Numbered from the stretch's first letter, positions 43,612 through 52,429 are shown. The stretch is 64,000 bases of DNA from Sediminibacterium sp. (GCA_017537025.1 JAFWCB010000007.1:62001-126000), one strand, 5' to 3'. Translations and numbers: made by a program. The notes: a model not told the origin generated them from the sequence alone.

Positions 43612-43631
43612 GTATAATTATAGGTAACGAC

Positions 43632-43639
43632 TAGTTTTA
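43632..43639 (+). promoter_or_regulatory. -7-like box TAGTTTTA(C) of the response regulator gene
   Basis: A TAnnTTTA element 5 bases before the ATG at 43645, with the palindrome 20 bases further upstream. The same arrangement exists at the giant protein promoter. Confidence 0.5.
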
Positions 43640-43644
43640 CATTC

Positions 43645-44301
43645 ATGAGTTATAAACTTGCCATTGTTGACGATAGCTTTCAAATTATTACCGCACTAAC
43701 AAATGAGCTTAGCCAGTTTAGTGACATTGAAATTGTTGTAAAAGCAAAAAACGGTCAAGATTTTTTAGCGCAATTAAGAGGCCTGCAACCAGAACAACTA
43801 CCTCATTTAGCATTAATGGATATAGATATGCCCTTATTGAATGGTATTGAAACGGTAAGAGTTAGTAGTGTACTGTACGAATCCATGAAATACATTATGC
43901 TTACCGTTTTTGATGACGATGACACCCTTTTTGAGGCTATTAAAGCAGGGGCCGACGGCTACCTATTAAAAGAAGAACAGCCACTTGTTATTCTAAGAGC
44001 AATTAAAGAAGTAATGGAACATGAGGGAGCCCCTATGAGCCCGAGAATCGCAAGAAAAACGTTCGAATTTTTAACCAATAAACAGAACAATTCATCGGAT
44101 GCTGTTCCAACTAATTTATCGCAACGCGAAATGGATATTCTTAAAGGGCTATATGATGGATTAGACTATAAACAAATTGCCAGCCGACTCATTATTAGTC
44201 CTTTTACAGTTCGTAATCATATTACAGCTATATATGATAAGCTACACGTTTCTTCCAAAACAGAAGCTGTGAAATTAGCTATCAAGAATAAATGGATGTA
44301 A
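43645..44301 (+). CDS. NarL/FixJ-type response regulator (receiver + LuxR HTH)
   Basis: 218 residues. The receiver domain has the acidic pair D9/D10, the phospho-acceptor D59 in ALMDIDMPLLNG, a switch Thr in MLTVFDDDD and the conserved Lys in GYLLKEE. The C-terminal LuxR helix-turn-helix is about residues 155-212 (LSQREMDILKGLYDGLDYKQ, then FTVRNHITAIYDKL). It is the obvious partner of the HisKA_3 kinase 51 bases upstream. LuxR-type regulators bind inverted repeats as dimers. The AATAGAGCA palindrome before this gene and before the giant surface protein gene is a natural target (inference). Confidence 0.93.
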   Translation: MSYKLAIVDDSFQIITALTNELSQFSDIEIVVKAKNGQDFLAQLRGLQPEQLPHLALMDIDMPLLNGIETVRVSSVLYESMKYIMLTVFDDDDTLFEAIKAGADGYLLKEEQPLVILRAIKEVMEHEGAPMSPRIARKTFEFLTNKQNNSSDAVPTNLSQREMDILKGLYDGLDYKQIASRLIISPFTVRNHITAIYDKLHVSSKTEAVKLAIKNKWM

Positions 44302-44310
44302 ATATCTCCT

Positions 44311-44342
44311 GACACGCAGACGTTTTGACGTTCTGACGATGC
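44311..44342. repeat. Degenerate octamer tract (GACGTTCT type)
   Basis: Four 8-bp units in phase, each starting GAC (for example GACGTTTT, GACGTTCT), in the convergent gap between the response regulator and PorP genes. It is the only tract here with an 8-bp rather than 7-bp period. Confidence 0.6.
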
Positions 44343-44346
44343 TCTC

Positions 44347-45372
44347 TCACCACATATTACGCGGACACCAATCGCCATATTTGTTACCCAACAAAAAACC
44401 AATCAAAATTTCGTGGGTTCCCTTACTCACCGTATTTAATTTAGATGTTTGAATATCATAAGAGTAACCGATATTAATAGTATTGCTCAAATTGATCCCT
44501 AACATCGCGGCAAAACCATCTTGATATCGATATGAGGCCCCCAACCACACCAAATCCTGATATTGGAATTTTGTATTTACATCAAACCCTATCGGAAGTG
44601 GACTAATATATCTGATTAAAGCAGAAGGTAAAAAAGAAACATCTTCAGAAATAGGTATTCGATAACCTGCACTTAAAAACAGATGCGGAATTAATCTACC
44701 CTTTGTTAAAGCAACGGTATTATCTGAAAAAGAAATATTCTGGGGTACAATTTGCTGTGCTGAAAGTCCCAGAAAATAGTCTTTAGAATATAGCCATAAT
44801 CCGGCACTTACATCCGGCTTCAATCTATTCAAAGTACCACTACTGGCAACAGCAGGATCTACCGTAGTAGTCCCAAAATTTAATTTGCTTGCATCTAAAC
44901 TCATATTGGTGATACCCACCGAAATACCTGCCGATAAATTTGTTGTAGGAGATAACCCAATATGATACGCATAAGTGCCATAGGCAGCAAAGCGATTGAG
45001 TGGCCCGGTTTTATCATTCAATATCGTAAACCCAACACCCTGATGCGGGTCTGCTGCCTGATAATCGCGCCAATAGGCTTGTCCGCGGGGGTTCTCTCCT
45101 CTCGCCTTAAAGCCGGTAGCCGTAGTATTATCGTAGGCACTTTTCTTTAATGGCCCATGAATCGTTAAGTAAGTAGTAACCGGTGCATCTTGGAGTCCAA
45201 CCCATTGCATTCTATGACTCGCTTTAACATCCCAATAATTTTCAATACCTGCCACAGCCGGGTTGATGATATAATTATTCATGATGTATTGCGTATAATA
45301 GGGGCGCTGCTGTGCGTTCACAATCCTAACTATCCCTAGTATAAAAATGATATATTTTACTTTACGCCTCAT
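44347..45372 (-). CDS. PorP/SprF family T9SS outer-membrane protein
   Basis: 341 residues. The mature start QQRPYYTQYIMNNYIINPAV and the following HRMQWVGL element are diagnostic of PorP/SprF. The protein is a 14-strand outer-membrane barrel. SprF is required for export of the adhesin SprB, and homologues are encoded next to substrates with type B C-terminal domains, acting as partner-specific anchors. It overlaps the stop of the upstream 1494-residue type B protein by 4 bases (ATGA), so the two form a coupled pair. Confidence 0.93.
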   Translation of the reverse strand: MRRKVKYIIFILGIVRIVNAQQRPYYTQYIMNNYIINPAVAGIENYWDVKASHRMQWVGLQDAPVTTYLTIHGPLKKSAYDNTTATGFKARGENPRGQAYWRDYQAADPHQGVGFTILNDKTGPLNRFAAYGTYAYHIGLSPTTNLSAGISVGITNMSLDASKLNFGTTTVDPAVASSGTLNRLKPDVSAGLWLYSKDYFLGLSAQQIVPQNISFSDNTVALTKGRLIPHLFLSAGYRIPISEDVSFLPSALIRYISPLPIGFDVNTKFQYQDLVWLGASYRYQDGFAAMLGINLSNTINIGYSYDIQTSKLNTVSKGTHEILIGFLLGNKYGDWCPRNMW

Positions 45373-48300
45373 CGAATAATTGTTACAGAACCTGAAATAA
45401 TTTTTCTTCCATTTTTAGGATTGATCACATAATAATAAGTACCAATGGGCAAAGGTTTTCCATTCACAGTGCCATCCCAATCCACTGAATATTCTATACT
45501 GCTAAATACTAATTGCCCGTATCGATTATATACATCCACCGTTGCACCGGGGTAACTTTCTAAATACTGAATGCGCCAACGATCATTGATACCATCTCCA
45601 TTGGGTGAAAACGCATTAGGTACAATAGGTGATAATAATAATTTTACGAACATCGTATCACTAACCGTACAACCTCCAATACCTGTTAGATAAAGCTTAT
45701 AAGTAATATCTCCTAATGGTGTTGTAACAGGAGTAGAATCGGTAGGATCATTTAAGTAAGTGGGCGGTGTCCACATATAACTCAAATTGGTTCCATAATA
45801 ATAAATAGGCTTGATCTTAAGATTGCCGCCTTCCAACACATTAACACGCTTGGGCAGCGTAAGTTTGGGATAAGGATATACAATTAAATTCTTACTTACC
45901 GTATCACTCACACAGCCTTGTGCATTGAAAAAATAATAACTGATGGTATAAGTGCCCGAATCGTTGAATTGTCTGGATGGGTTTTTCAAAGTGGAACTAA
46001 AACCCTGTCCCAAATCCCAACGCCAACTCGCTGCACTGCTACTCATACCATTTCCATTATCCATAAAATAAACCGTATCACCAACACAGGCGGTACTAAC
46101 ATTCATACCGAGGTTTGCCTTTGGCCAGGGATAAATATTATTGAAAGATTTAGTTAGTGAATCTTTACATCCATCTTTTGAAGTGATGCTGAGTTTCACA
46201 TTAACCGGACCAACAGCACTGTATTTATGCGTAGGCTCTTTGAGTAGTGAAGGAGTAGCATCAGATGGGTCGCCAAAATTCCAGAGATAACTAAATAAAG
46301 ATTCAGAAGCGTCTGCAATCGTAGATTGATTGGTAAAACTAGCCCTGCCATCGGGTAAGCAAACTACAGTAGGTAAAGTGAAAGCAGGCTGTGGCAAGGG
46401 ATTCACTTTAATTGCTTGTTGATTGATGGGACTTACACATCCACTATCCGTTATCACTTGCAAGCTAACATTGTAGGTTTGTGCTGTTGGGTATACTCTA
46501 TTGAAGCTGGTAACTGAAGTTCTGGTTTCATTTACACCATCTCCATAATTCCATTTGCGCTGTGCGATATTGCTGAAATTAGCCACGGAACTATCTGTAA
46601 ATGCAATATTATTCTTTTCGCATAAAATAGCTTGAACACCCCATTTAGCAACCGGTGAAGGCCATACAGTTATAGATTGTGCAGCAGAATCGGTACAGCC
46701 GGCCGAATTGGTTACCTTATACTTTAATGCATAAGTGCCTGCAGCCAAAGTTTGCGGACTATACAAGCCAGCGGAATTAATTCCTGTTCCTGAATATACA
46801 GCGGTGTTGGTAGACACAGCAGATACAAATGTGCCTTGCGAAATTTGTCGAGGCGCTGCTTCATTACAAATATCACGTGGTTTCACAAAGCTTACAGCCG
46901 GACTATTATTCAAAATAATTACTTTTTTAAATGATCTTGAACAAACAGATGATTGTCCGGAAGCGGCAACCAATGCAATCGTAATACTTTTATTGGCCGG
47001 AGAAGCCGCCGATGCAAATGCACTATACTTGGTTGCATATACTTTATTAAATGTTGGGTCTTCATCTCTCACCTTTGTTAATGGTGCATTCAATGTATCC
47101 CAATAAATATCCAAGCGAGTAATGGTACCAAAATCAACAGTAGAAGTGTTAGTGATTCTAACAGAATCGTTCACACAAATAGGCGTTAATTGCTCTACGA
47201 ATTTTGAGTTAGGGATACTTCCATTTACAGTGAATGGTTTACTAAGTGTAGATACACAACCGTTATTAGATGTAACCGTTAAAGTAACCGTATAATTATC
47301 TGCTTTATTATACTTGGGAGCAGGATTTTTTTGTGTGGTCATACCAGCCACAACTGTGGGCCCCGGGCTAACCGGATTACTGCCATCATTAAACTTCCAT
47401 AAATAAGTAAAAGAGGCTTGGGAACCATCTGCTATGGAGGTAGTATCTGTAAAAGGAGCATTCGCATCTGCCAAACAAACTTCTGGTAATACAAAACCTA
47501 TTTGAGGTAAGGGATTAATTTTGAATTGTGGACTTAATCTAAAAGTATCGCTCAAACAACCGGTATTCGATTCTGCTACAAGCCTTACATCTTTATTACC
47601 CCAAGCACTGTAGGTTGTAGATTGAGAGGCATTAGTAGTAACATCTGCAAATCCACCCCCGTTATCCAAATTCCAATTATATCGAGTTATTGTATTACCG
47701 GCTGTGCCCGCTTCAATAGTTGAAGTATTGGTAAATACAATAGATGATTTTTCGCAGAGCAATGTGGGCACTGTGAAAGAAGCAACCGGTTTTGCAGAAA
47801 CGTTGATATTCTTAGTGGCAGTGGCAATACAACCAAAATCGGTAATAGAAGTAAGTTTCGCTGTATAGTTTCCTCCTGTACTAAAAGTTTTTGAAGGATT
47901 TTGAACAGTTGCTGTGGTAGCGTCACTAAATTCCCAATTCCATTTAATGATGGGTCTTCCCAAACCATCCGATGCATCGGTTAAAGCTATGGCAGTATTG
48001 ATGCACCCATTTGAACTAACGGTAAAGTCTGCTGTGGGTGGTGCATTTACAACAACATTATCAGTAAAATCTTGCGTATTCGTATTACTACATCCATCTG
48101 ATTGTACCGTATTGGATGTTGTGGTTAGTTTAACCGGATAAGTTCCTGAGGCATTGAAAGTATATACCTGTGGGATACGGTATAAATAGTAAGTCTTTCC
48201 GTTTGAAATATAGGTCGAATCATACCCTGGCGAACCGGAAGGCGTATAAGTGAAAGTGGAGGGTCCAACTAAAGAACCATTATTATTGAAATCAACTACA

Positions 48301-49853
48301 ATCTGTGTAGGTTGATAGGTTAACGAAAGATTTATTTTGAAAGGGGAATTACTACATGTAGCTGAATAAGATATATTAGTTGATGAAAACTGATTTTGAA
48401 TGGTAATAGGTGGATTTAAATCTATAACATTAGTCCCTCCATTATAACCATAGGATTCAACTTGTCCATAACCATATACAATCGCTGAAAATCCCGTATC
48501 CGCCGTAACTCTATGAATAGGATTACTGGCCGATGAGACAGTTAGATTTTCTTGTAAATAAGCATAGTTGGTATTAGGTATATCGATGAAGCTGGCTACC
48601 GGTGGGGCGTTATCTATTTTAACTGAATTCTTAAAATTTTTATTAATAATGATATTTACAAAGTGAAGTACTACTGCAGTCTGCCCAGAAGGAACATAAT
48701 TGGCATGAGCAGAAAAAAAAGTAACATCTCCTAAAGTTTGCTCCACCGGGTTGAGAATTACCATCTCTGGATCTGCATAACAGCCTTGATTAGTAGTATT
48801 GGTAGTACAGCCTGTTTTACAAGTTTGCGAAGTAATAAACTGAGCAACCGTTACCGGAGCAGAGGCCGTAATAACTAGCGGTAAAGACGTTTTATATGTA
48901 TAATACTTGCCGACAGAATTATAACTTGAAGCAGATAGTGTAAAACTTGTTCCCGACTCTTGAATATTTACTGTCGTGGCCGGATCGTCAACATAAATTC
49001 TATAAATATCTGAGAGTCTGTTAATAAAAGGCGCAGTTACAAATTGTTTGCCCCAAGAGCGCATCGGGAACATCTGTTGATACAAGTTATCACCACCACT
49101 GGCACCCGAGCAATCTAAAGCACTCCAGGTACTCCCAGCAAAAACAGCTATAGGCTTACATCCTGAGGGGCCCGAGGCTATTGACCTTATCTTAGTTCCG
49201 GAAACATCGCCCAAATTACTGCTTCGAAATTGATAAACATCACCGGCATTGGGGAGGGGAACAGTATAAACATTGCCAACAGAACGATTTGACCCACCAG
49301 AGGCAGTAAGTGTTACTTCAATAACAGTGTTATCTTGGGTAGCAACAACTGCAAATTCTGACTGACCGCCGGTAGAACCATTACTAGTAGGTTGAGAAGT
49401 AGATACGGAGCTCATGCCTGTTGTAATGTATGTTGTGCCTAAAACAGGGGTCGGTAGTACCAAAGTTGCACCACTTCTTGCGGATCTGATAATGTGTGCG
49501 TATACAACTATAGGATTATCAGATGTTACTTTTATGGCCGCTCCGGTTTTAACACCATCAGCTTGATCTAAATAAACACTCGAACTATTCGCGTCCATCG
49601 TAGCAGTGGAACCAATAAAATACCTTTTCACTTGGTTCGCAGTTACCGCCACTGTATTAGTGGATGCTCCAACCTGAATAGTTACGTTAGCATTAACAGA
49701 AGAAGTAATATATAAACCCATTACGGAGTTAGTGCCGTCAATATGGCTGGGATAGGCAATCCAAAATTCCTTCCCCTTATTCGAAAAATCCTGTGCGCTT
49801 GCAAAAACCGAGAAAAAAAGACAAAAAATGAATAGCAGTCTAGAACAGTTCAT
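45369..49853 (-). CDS. T9SS type B adhesin with IgGFc-binding-like N-terminus and PKD repeats
   Basis: 1494 residues from the ATG at 49853; the frame extends to 49925 but the signal peptide MNCSRLLFIFCLFFSVFASA starts at 49853. An N-terminal IgGFc-binding-protein-like domain (about 22-400; FSNKGKEFWIAYPSHIDG, then MGLYITSSVNANVTIQVGAS) precedes about eight PKD/Ig-like domains with paired Cys (for example YLWNFGDPSDATPSLLKEPT). The C-terminus PNAFSPNGDGINDRWRI begins the type B (gliding-motility) sorting domain. It is secreted by T9SS and probably held at the surface by the coupled PorP/SprF protein. Ligand unknown. The gene belongs to the SprB-like class but is much smaller than SprB. Confidence 0.9.
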   Translation of the reverse strand: MNCSRLLFIFCLFFSVFASAQDFSNKGKEFWIAYPSHIDGTNSVMGLYITSSVNANVTIQVGASTNTVAVTANQVKRYFIGSTATMDANSSSVYLDQADGVKTGAAIKVTSDNPIVVYAHIIRSARSGATLVLPTPVLGTTYITTGMSSVSTSQPTSNGSTGGQSEFAVVATQDNTVIEVTLTASGGSNRSVGNVYTVPLPNAGDVYQFRSSNLGDVSGTKIRSIASGPSGCKPIAVFAGSTWSALDCSGASGGDNLYQQMFPMRSWGKQFVTAPFINRLSDIYRIYVDDPATTVNIQESGTSFTLSASSYNSVGKYYTYKTSLPLVITASAPVTVAQFITSQTCKTGCTTNTTNQGCYADPEMVILNPVEQTLGDVTFFSAHANYVPSGQTAVVLHFVNIIINKNFKNSVKIDNAPPVASFIDIPNTNYAYLQENLTVSSASNPIHRVTADTGFSAIVYGYGQVESYGYNGGTNVIDLNPPITIQNQFSSTNISYSATCSNSPFKINLSLTYQPTQIVVDFNNNGSLVGPSTFTYTPSGSPGYDSTYISNGKTYYLYRIPQVYTFNASGTYPVKLTTTSNTVQSDGCSNTNTQDFTDNVVVNAPPTADFTVSSNGCINTAIALTDASDGLGRPIIKWNWEFSDATTATVQNPSKTFSTGGNYTAKLTSITDFGCIATATKNINVSAKPVASFTVPTLLCEKSSIVFTNTSTIEAGTAGNTITRYNWNLDNGGGFADVTTNASQSTTYSAWGNKDVRLVAESNTGCLSDTFRLSPQFKINPLPQIGFVLPEVCLADANAPFTDTTSIADGSQASFTYLWKFNDGSNPVSPGPTVVAGMTTQKNPAPKYNKADNYTVTLTVTSNNGCVSTLSKPFTVNGSIPNSKFVEQLTPICVNDSVRITNTSTVDFGTITRLDIYWDTLNAPLTKVRDEDPTFNKVYATKYSAFASAASPANKSITIALVAASGQSSVCSRSFKKVIILNNSPAVSFVKPRDICNEAAPRQISQGTFVSAVSTNTAVYSGTGINSAGLYSPQTLAAGTYALKYKVTNSAGCTDSAAQSITVWPSPVAKWGVQAILCEKNNIAFTDSSVANFSNIAQRKWNYGDGVNETRTSVTSFNRVYPTAQTYNVSLQVITDSGCVSPINQQAIKVNPLPQPAFTLPTVVCLPDGRASFTNQSTIADASESLFSYLWNFGDPSDATPSLLKEPTHKYSAVGPVNVKLSITSKDGCKDSLTKSFNNIYPWPKANLGMNVSTACVGDTVYFMDNGNGMSSSAASWRWDLGQGFSSTLKNPSRQFNDSGTYTISYYFFNAQGCVSDTVSKNLIVYPYPKLTLPKRVNVLEGGNLKIKPIYYYGTNLSYMWTPPTYLNDPTDSTPVTTPLGDITYKLYLTGIGGCTVSDTMFVKLLLSPIVPNAFSPNGDGINDRWRIQYLESYPGATVDVYNRYGQLVFSSIEYSVDWDGTVNGKPLPIGTYYYVINPKNGRKIISGSVTIIR

Positions 49854-49926
49854 CAGATTGGGGGTATCTTTAAAATTCAAGGGTATAAAAATAAGCCTTG
49901 GAAGCCAAATACCATTTATAGACACG

Positions 49927-50553
49927 CTAAAAAACGTTTTTGCTGTCTACCAAAAGCCGATAACCCGCTTTTCCCGTACAAGATAAAAGGTCGAGAATAC
50001 TCATATTGCTTTGATATCCTATTTTATCTTCAAACACCTGGGTATAAGGGTGGGTATGATTTGTAATATTTAAGCGTGGACTAAACCGCCCCCTTCCATC
50101 AATTTCCCCCTCACCGGCAAGAGGCTGGTAGCTTTCCGTTAAAGAAATATGCAAACCACCCCCAAATTTTTCAGATATCCACTCCGTAGTAGCGATATTC
50201 AAATCGAGCAAGAAAAGTGGCTTTCTCTCTAATAAGGTCTTCAGTTCGTCGCGGTAATATTCAAAAAAAGGGGCGCGGTTATATACCGACTCCAAAGTTC
50301 TAATATGTTGTTGCACCCAATTATCTCTATAAGAAATTTTAATGTCTTTGGTAATCGCTTTTTGATCCCTCCCTTTTTCCAAAGGAACCGATAATGAAAC
50401 CACGCCATTAGCCCCGGGAATCAAACAGCGGTTCTTAAAACTAGCTTTTTGATGCTTATCATATTGTTCAAAAATTATATATTTATTTTGAAACAATAAT
50501 TTATAGTAATTAATACTCCCAAAATATTGACAATCAATTAATAATGCTGACAT
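49927..50553 (-). CDS. WbqC-like family protein
   Basis: 208 residues. The N-terminus LLIDCQYFGSINYYKLLFQ and the KASFKNRCLIPGANGVVSLS segment match the WbqC family, associated with O-antigen or other polysaccharide loci and presumed to take part in amino-sugar or peptide modification; the activity is unproven. It lies 73 bases upstream of the type B adhesin gene on the same strand, so it may be co-transcribed. In many Bacteroidota WbqC follows lepB; here no such neighbour is seen. Confidence 0.8.
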   Translation of the reverse strand: MSALLIDCQYFGSINYYKLLFQNKYIIFEQYDKHQKASFKNRCLIPGANGVVSLSVPLEKGRDQKAITKDIKISYRDNWVQQHIRTLESVYNRAPFFEYYRDELKTLLERKPLFLLDLNIATTEWISEKFGGGLHISLTESYQPLAGEGEIDGRGRFSPRLNITNHTHPYTQVFEDKIGYQSNMSILDLLSCTGKAGYRLLVDSKNVF

Positions 50554-50710
50554 TTTAAACTCTGTTTAACGACCTGATTTTAGCAAAAAAAACGGACGTG
50601 TAATAAACGTCAATTAATTTAACTTTATGTTTTATAAAATTTTATAATTATATATTAATCAATTAGTTATAATATTATTAATTTACTAAATAATTGAGCT
50701 TGTAAAAACC

Positions 50711-50730
50711 ACCCGTCAGACGGGTATTTT
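50711..50730. terminator. Orphan hairpin with A/T flanks in a divergent gap
   Basis: The arms ACCCGTC and GACGGGT (50711-50717, 50719-50725) are perfect inverted repeats, flanked by an A-run on the left and ATTTT on the right, so it could terminate transcription from either side. The flanking genes are divergent, so neither needs a terminator here. It may end a short unannotated transcript from the very A+T-rich 50560-50700 region. The rest of the 256-base gap holds nothing else I can name. Confidence 0.45.
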
Positions 50731-50809
50731 ACTAATCAATTTAGCATATGAAGTTACCTGTTTTTCCTGAATTCCAGAGAATCCAACTAATCTTTATTAC
50801 TTTAGAGAC

Positions 50810-51265
50810 ATGAAAATTTTTCGCCTCTCCCCCCTATTACTTATTTGCGGATTACTGCTAAACTCCTGCTCAAAACCAAAAGATTTTGAATACCGCGATT
50901 TTCGAAATGTTAAGGTAGAAACCCTTGGTTTCAACCAGAGCACCCTTTGTTTCGAACTGATTTATTATAACCCGAATGGTTTTGCGCTCGACCTTCGAAA
51001 AGTTGACAGTGATGTTTATATAGATAGTTTATTCTTAGGGAAATTTCAGTTGGATACGCTTATGCATATCAATCGGATGAGTGAATTCTCACTACCTGCA
51101 AAAATCAATTTAGACATGAAAAACCTCCTTAAAAACTCGGCCTACCTATTACTAAAAAAAGAAGTTACCGTTCAGGCGAAAGGAACAGTTAAAGCTGGTA
51201 GAGGAGGTATTTTTAAAACAGTACCATTTAATTATGAAGGAAAGCATAAGCTTTCGTTATTCTAA
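50810..51265 (+). CDS. LEA14-like (LEA type 2) lipoprotein
   Basis: 151 residues. The signal peptide has lipobox LLNSC. The mature part has the WHy/LEA-2 beta-sandwich pattern (VKVETLGFNQSTLCFELIYY, NPNGFALDLRKVDSDVYIDS) seen in bacterial LEA14-like lipoproteins. It is probably attached to the outer membrane facing the periplasm. It ends 3 bases from the convergent gene. Function unknown; plant homologues are desiccation-related. Confidence 0.75.
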   Translation: MKIFRLSPLLLICGLLLNSCSKPKDFEYRDFRNVKVETLGFNQSTLCFELIYYNPNGFALDLRKVDSDVYIDSLFLGKFQLDTLMHINRMSEFSLPAKINLDMKNLLKNSAYLLLKKEVTVQAKGTVKAGRGGIFKTVPFNYEGKHKLSLF

Positions 51266-51268
51266 ACC

Positions 51269-51670
51269 CTAATTAATGGGTTGAATATGACAGGGTTTCT
51301 TAGGTTGTGGACCACCCCCTTCTTCTGCATATTTACAAATTGGCGGTAATTTCTTATAGGCCTCAGGCTCCGCTTTTTCATCATCGGCATCAAAACCGGC
51401 ATTATTTATAGCGGCTTTTATTTCTTCTACCCCACATCTATCCGGCCAATACTGAAGCTTCAGCTCACCTTGCAATAAATTAAACTTCATTTGGGTAACC
51501 CCGCTTTGTAGAAGCGATTGATTGGCTTTGGCAAAATACTTTTCCAGCGCTACTTTACATTCCCAGCATTTTAAATTGGCCGACTTAATAGTTACCCATT
51601 CTTGCTTCCGCATTTGGGATAAGGAAGTGGTTGCTACACCTAGAAGAATCATTACCAATATTTTTCTCAT
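51269..51670 (-). CDS. Secreted heavy-metal-associated (HMA) domain protein
   Basis: 133 residues. The signal peptide is MRKILVMILLGVATTSLSQ. The mature domain has a ferredoxin-like HMA pattern with C35 and C38 in KCWECK, replacing the usual MxCxxC, and GVEEIKAAINNAGFDADDEK at the C-terminal half. Two more Cys (in ICKY and PCHI) lie in the tail. Export implies metal binding in the periplasm, perhaps copper. I chose the ATG at 51670, two codons inside the longer frame. A heptamer tract separates it from pyrE. Confidence 0.72.
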   Translation of the reverse strand: MRKILVMILLGVATTSLSQMRKQEWVTIKSANLKCWECKVALEKYFAKANQSLLQSGVTQMKFNLLQGELKLQYWPDRCGVEEIKAAINNAGFDADDEKAEPEAYKKLPPICKYAEEGGGPQPKKPCHIQPIN

Positions 51671-51685
51671 ACACAAAATTTAAAT

Positions 51686-51727
51686 CTACAATCCACTATC
51701 CACTATCCACTACCCACTATTCACTAC
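51686..51727. repeat. Degenerate heptamer tract (CCACTAT type), six units
   Basis: Six 7-bp units in strict phase (for example CCACTAT, CCACTAC) between the HMA gene and pyrE. The last unit overlaps the pyrE stop codon. Confidence 0.75.
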
Positions 51728-52353
51728 CTCCCCCATTCCTCCGGTGCCTTACTCCAATTCATCAGCGTTTCTTTCACATTAGCCTCAATAAGTCCTTTTT
51801 CTATGGCCAATTCAATTAATGTGGGGTAATTCGTTAGAGATTTTGTTTGCACCCCTGCAGCTGCAAAAGCTTGTACTGCCTTATCAAATCCATAGTTGAA
51901 AATAGAAGCCATCCCTTCAATTTGCACACCTGCATCCTTCAATACATCCACCACTTGTAAACTGCTTTTTCCGGTAGAAATCAGATCCTCGATTACCAAT
52001 ACACGTTGCCCGGCAGTATATGCACCTTCTATTTGATTACCTAACCCATGTTCTTTGGGTTTTGGACGAACATATAAAAAAGGTAATTTCAGTTGATCGG
52101 CCGCCAAAGCTCCCCAGGGTATACCTGCCGTTGCCACACCCGCCAAAGCTTCTGCTTCGGGAAAATGCTCAAAAATAACATTGCACAATTCACTCTTTAC
52201 AAAGTCGCGTACATAAGGAAATGATAATATTTTTCTGTTATCGCAATAAATCGGGCTCTTCCAACCACTGGCCCAGGTAAATGGGTTTTCAGGATTTAAT
52301 TTTACCGCTTCTACCTGTAATAATTTTTCTGCAACCGCTTTTTCGTTTGTCAT
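51724..52353 (-). CDS. pyrE: Orotate phosphoribosyltransferase
   Basis: 209 residues. The PRPP-binding motif VLVIEDLISTGKSSL is present, the active-site loop reads RPKPKEHGLGNQIEG, and the N-terminus has NPFTWASGWKSPIYCDNR. It converts orotate and PRPP to orotidine-5-phosphate in pyrimidine synthesis. It lies in the same 11-kb stretch as pyrB, pyrR and a dihydroorotase homologue, but coaD and a Nudix gene intervene, so it is not a single operon. Confidence 0.95.
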   Translation of the reverse strand: MTNEKAVAEKLLQVEAVKLNPENPFTWASGWKSPIYCDNRKILSFPYVRDFVKSELCNVIFEHFPEAEALAGVATAGIPWGALAADQLKLPFLYVRPKPKEHGLGNQIEGAYTAGQRVLVIEDLISTGKSSLQVVDVLKDAGVQIEGMASIFNYGFDKAVQAFAAAGVQTKSLTNYPTLIELAIEKGLIEANVKETLMNWSKAPEEWGR

Positions 52354-52406
52354 GCTGCAAAACTAACAACTTGACGCTGCTTTTAGCAGATCAAATTTTC
52401 ACATCT

Positions 52407-52414
52407 TATCTTCA
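52407..52414 (+). promoter_or_regulatory. Candidate -7 box TATCTTCA for the Nudix gene
   Basis: A near-consensus -7 element 15 bases before the ATG at 52430, in the divergent gap with pyrE. Confidence 0.45.
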
Positions 52415-52429
52415 CCATAAAATTCATAG

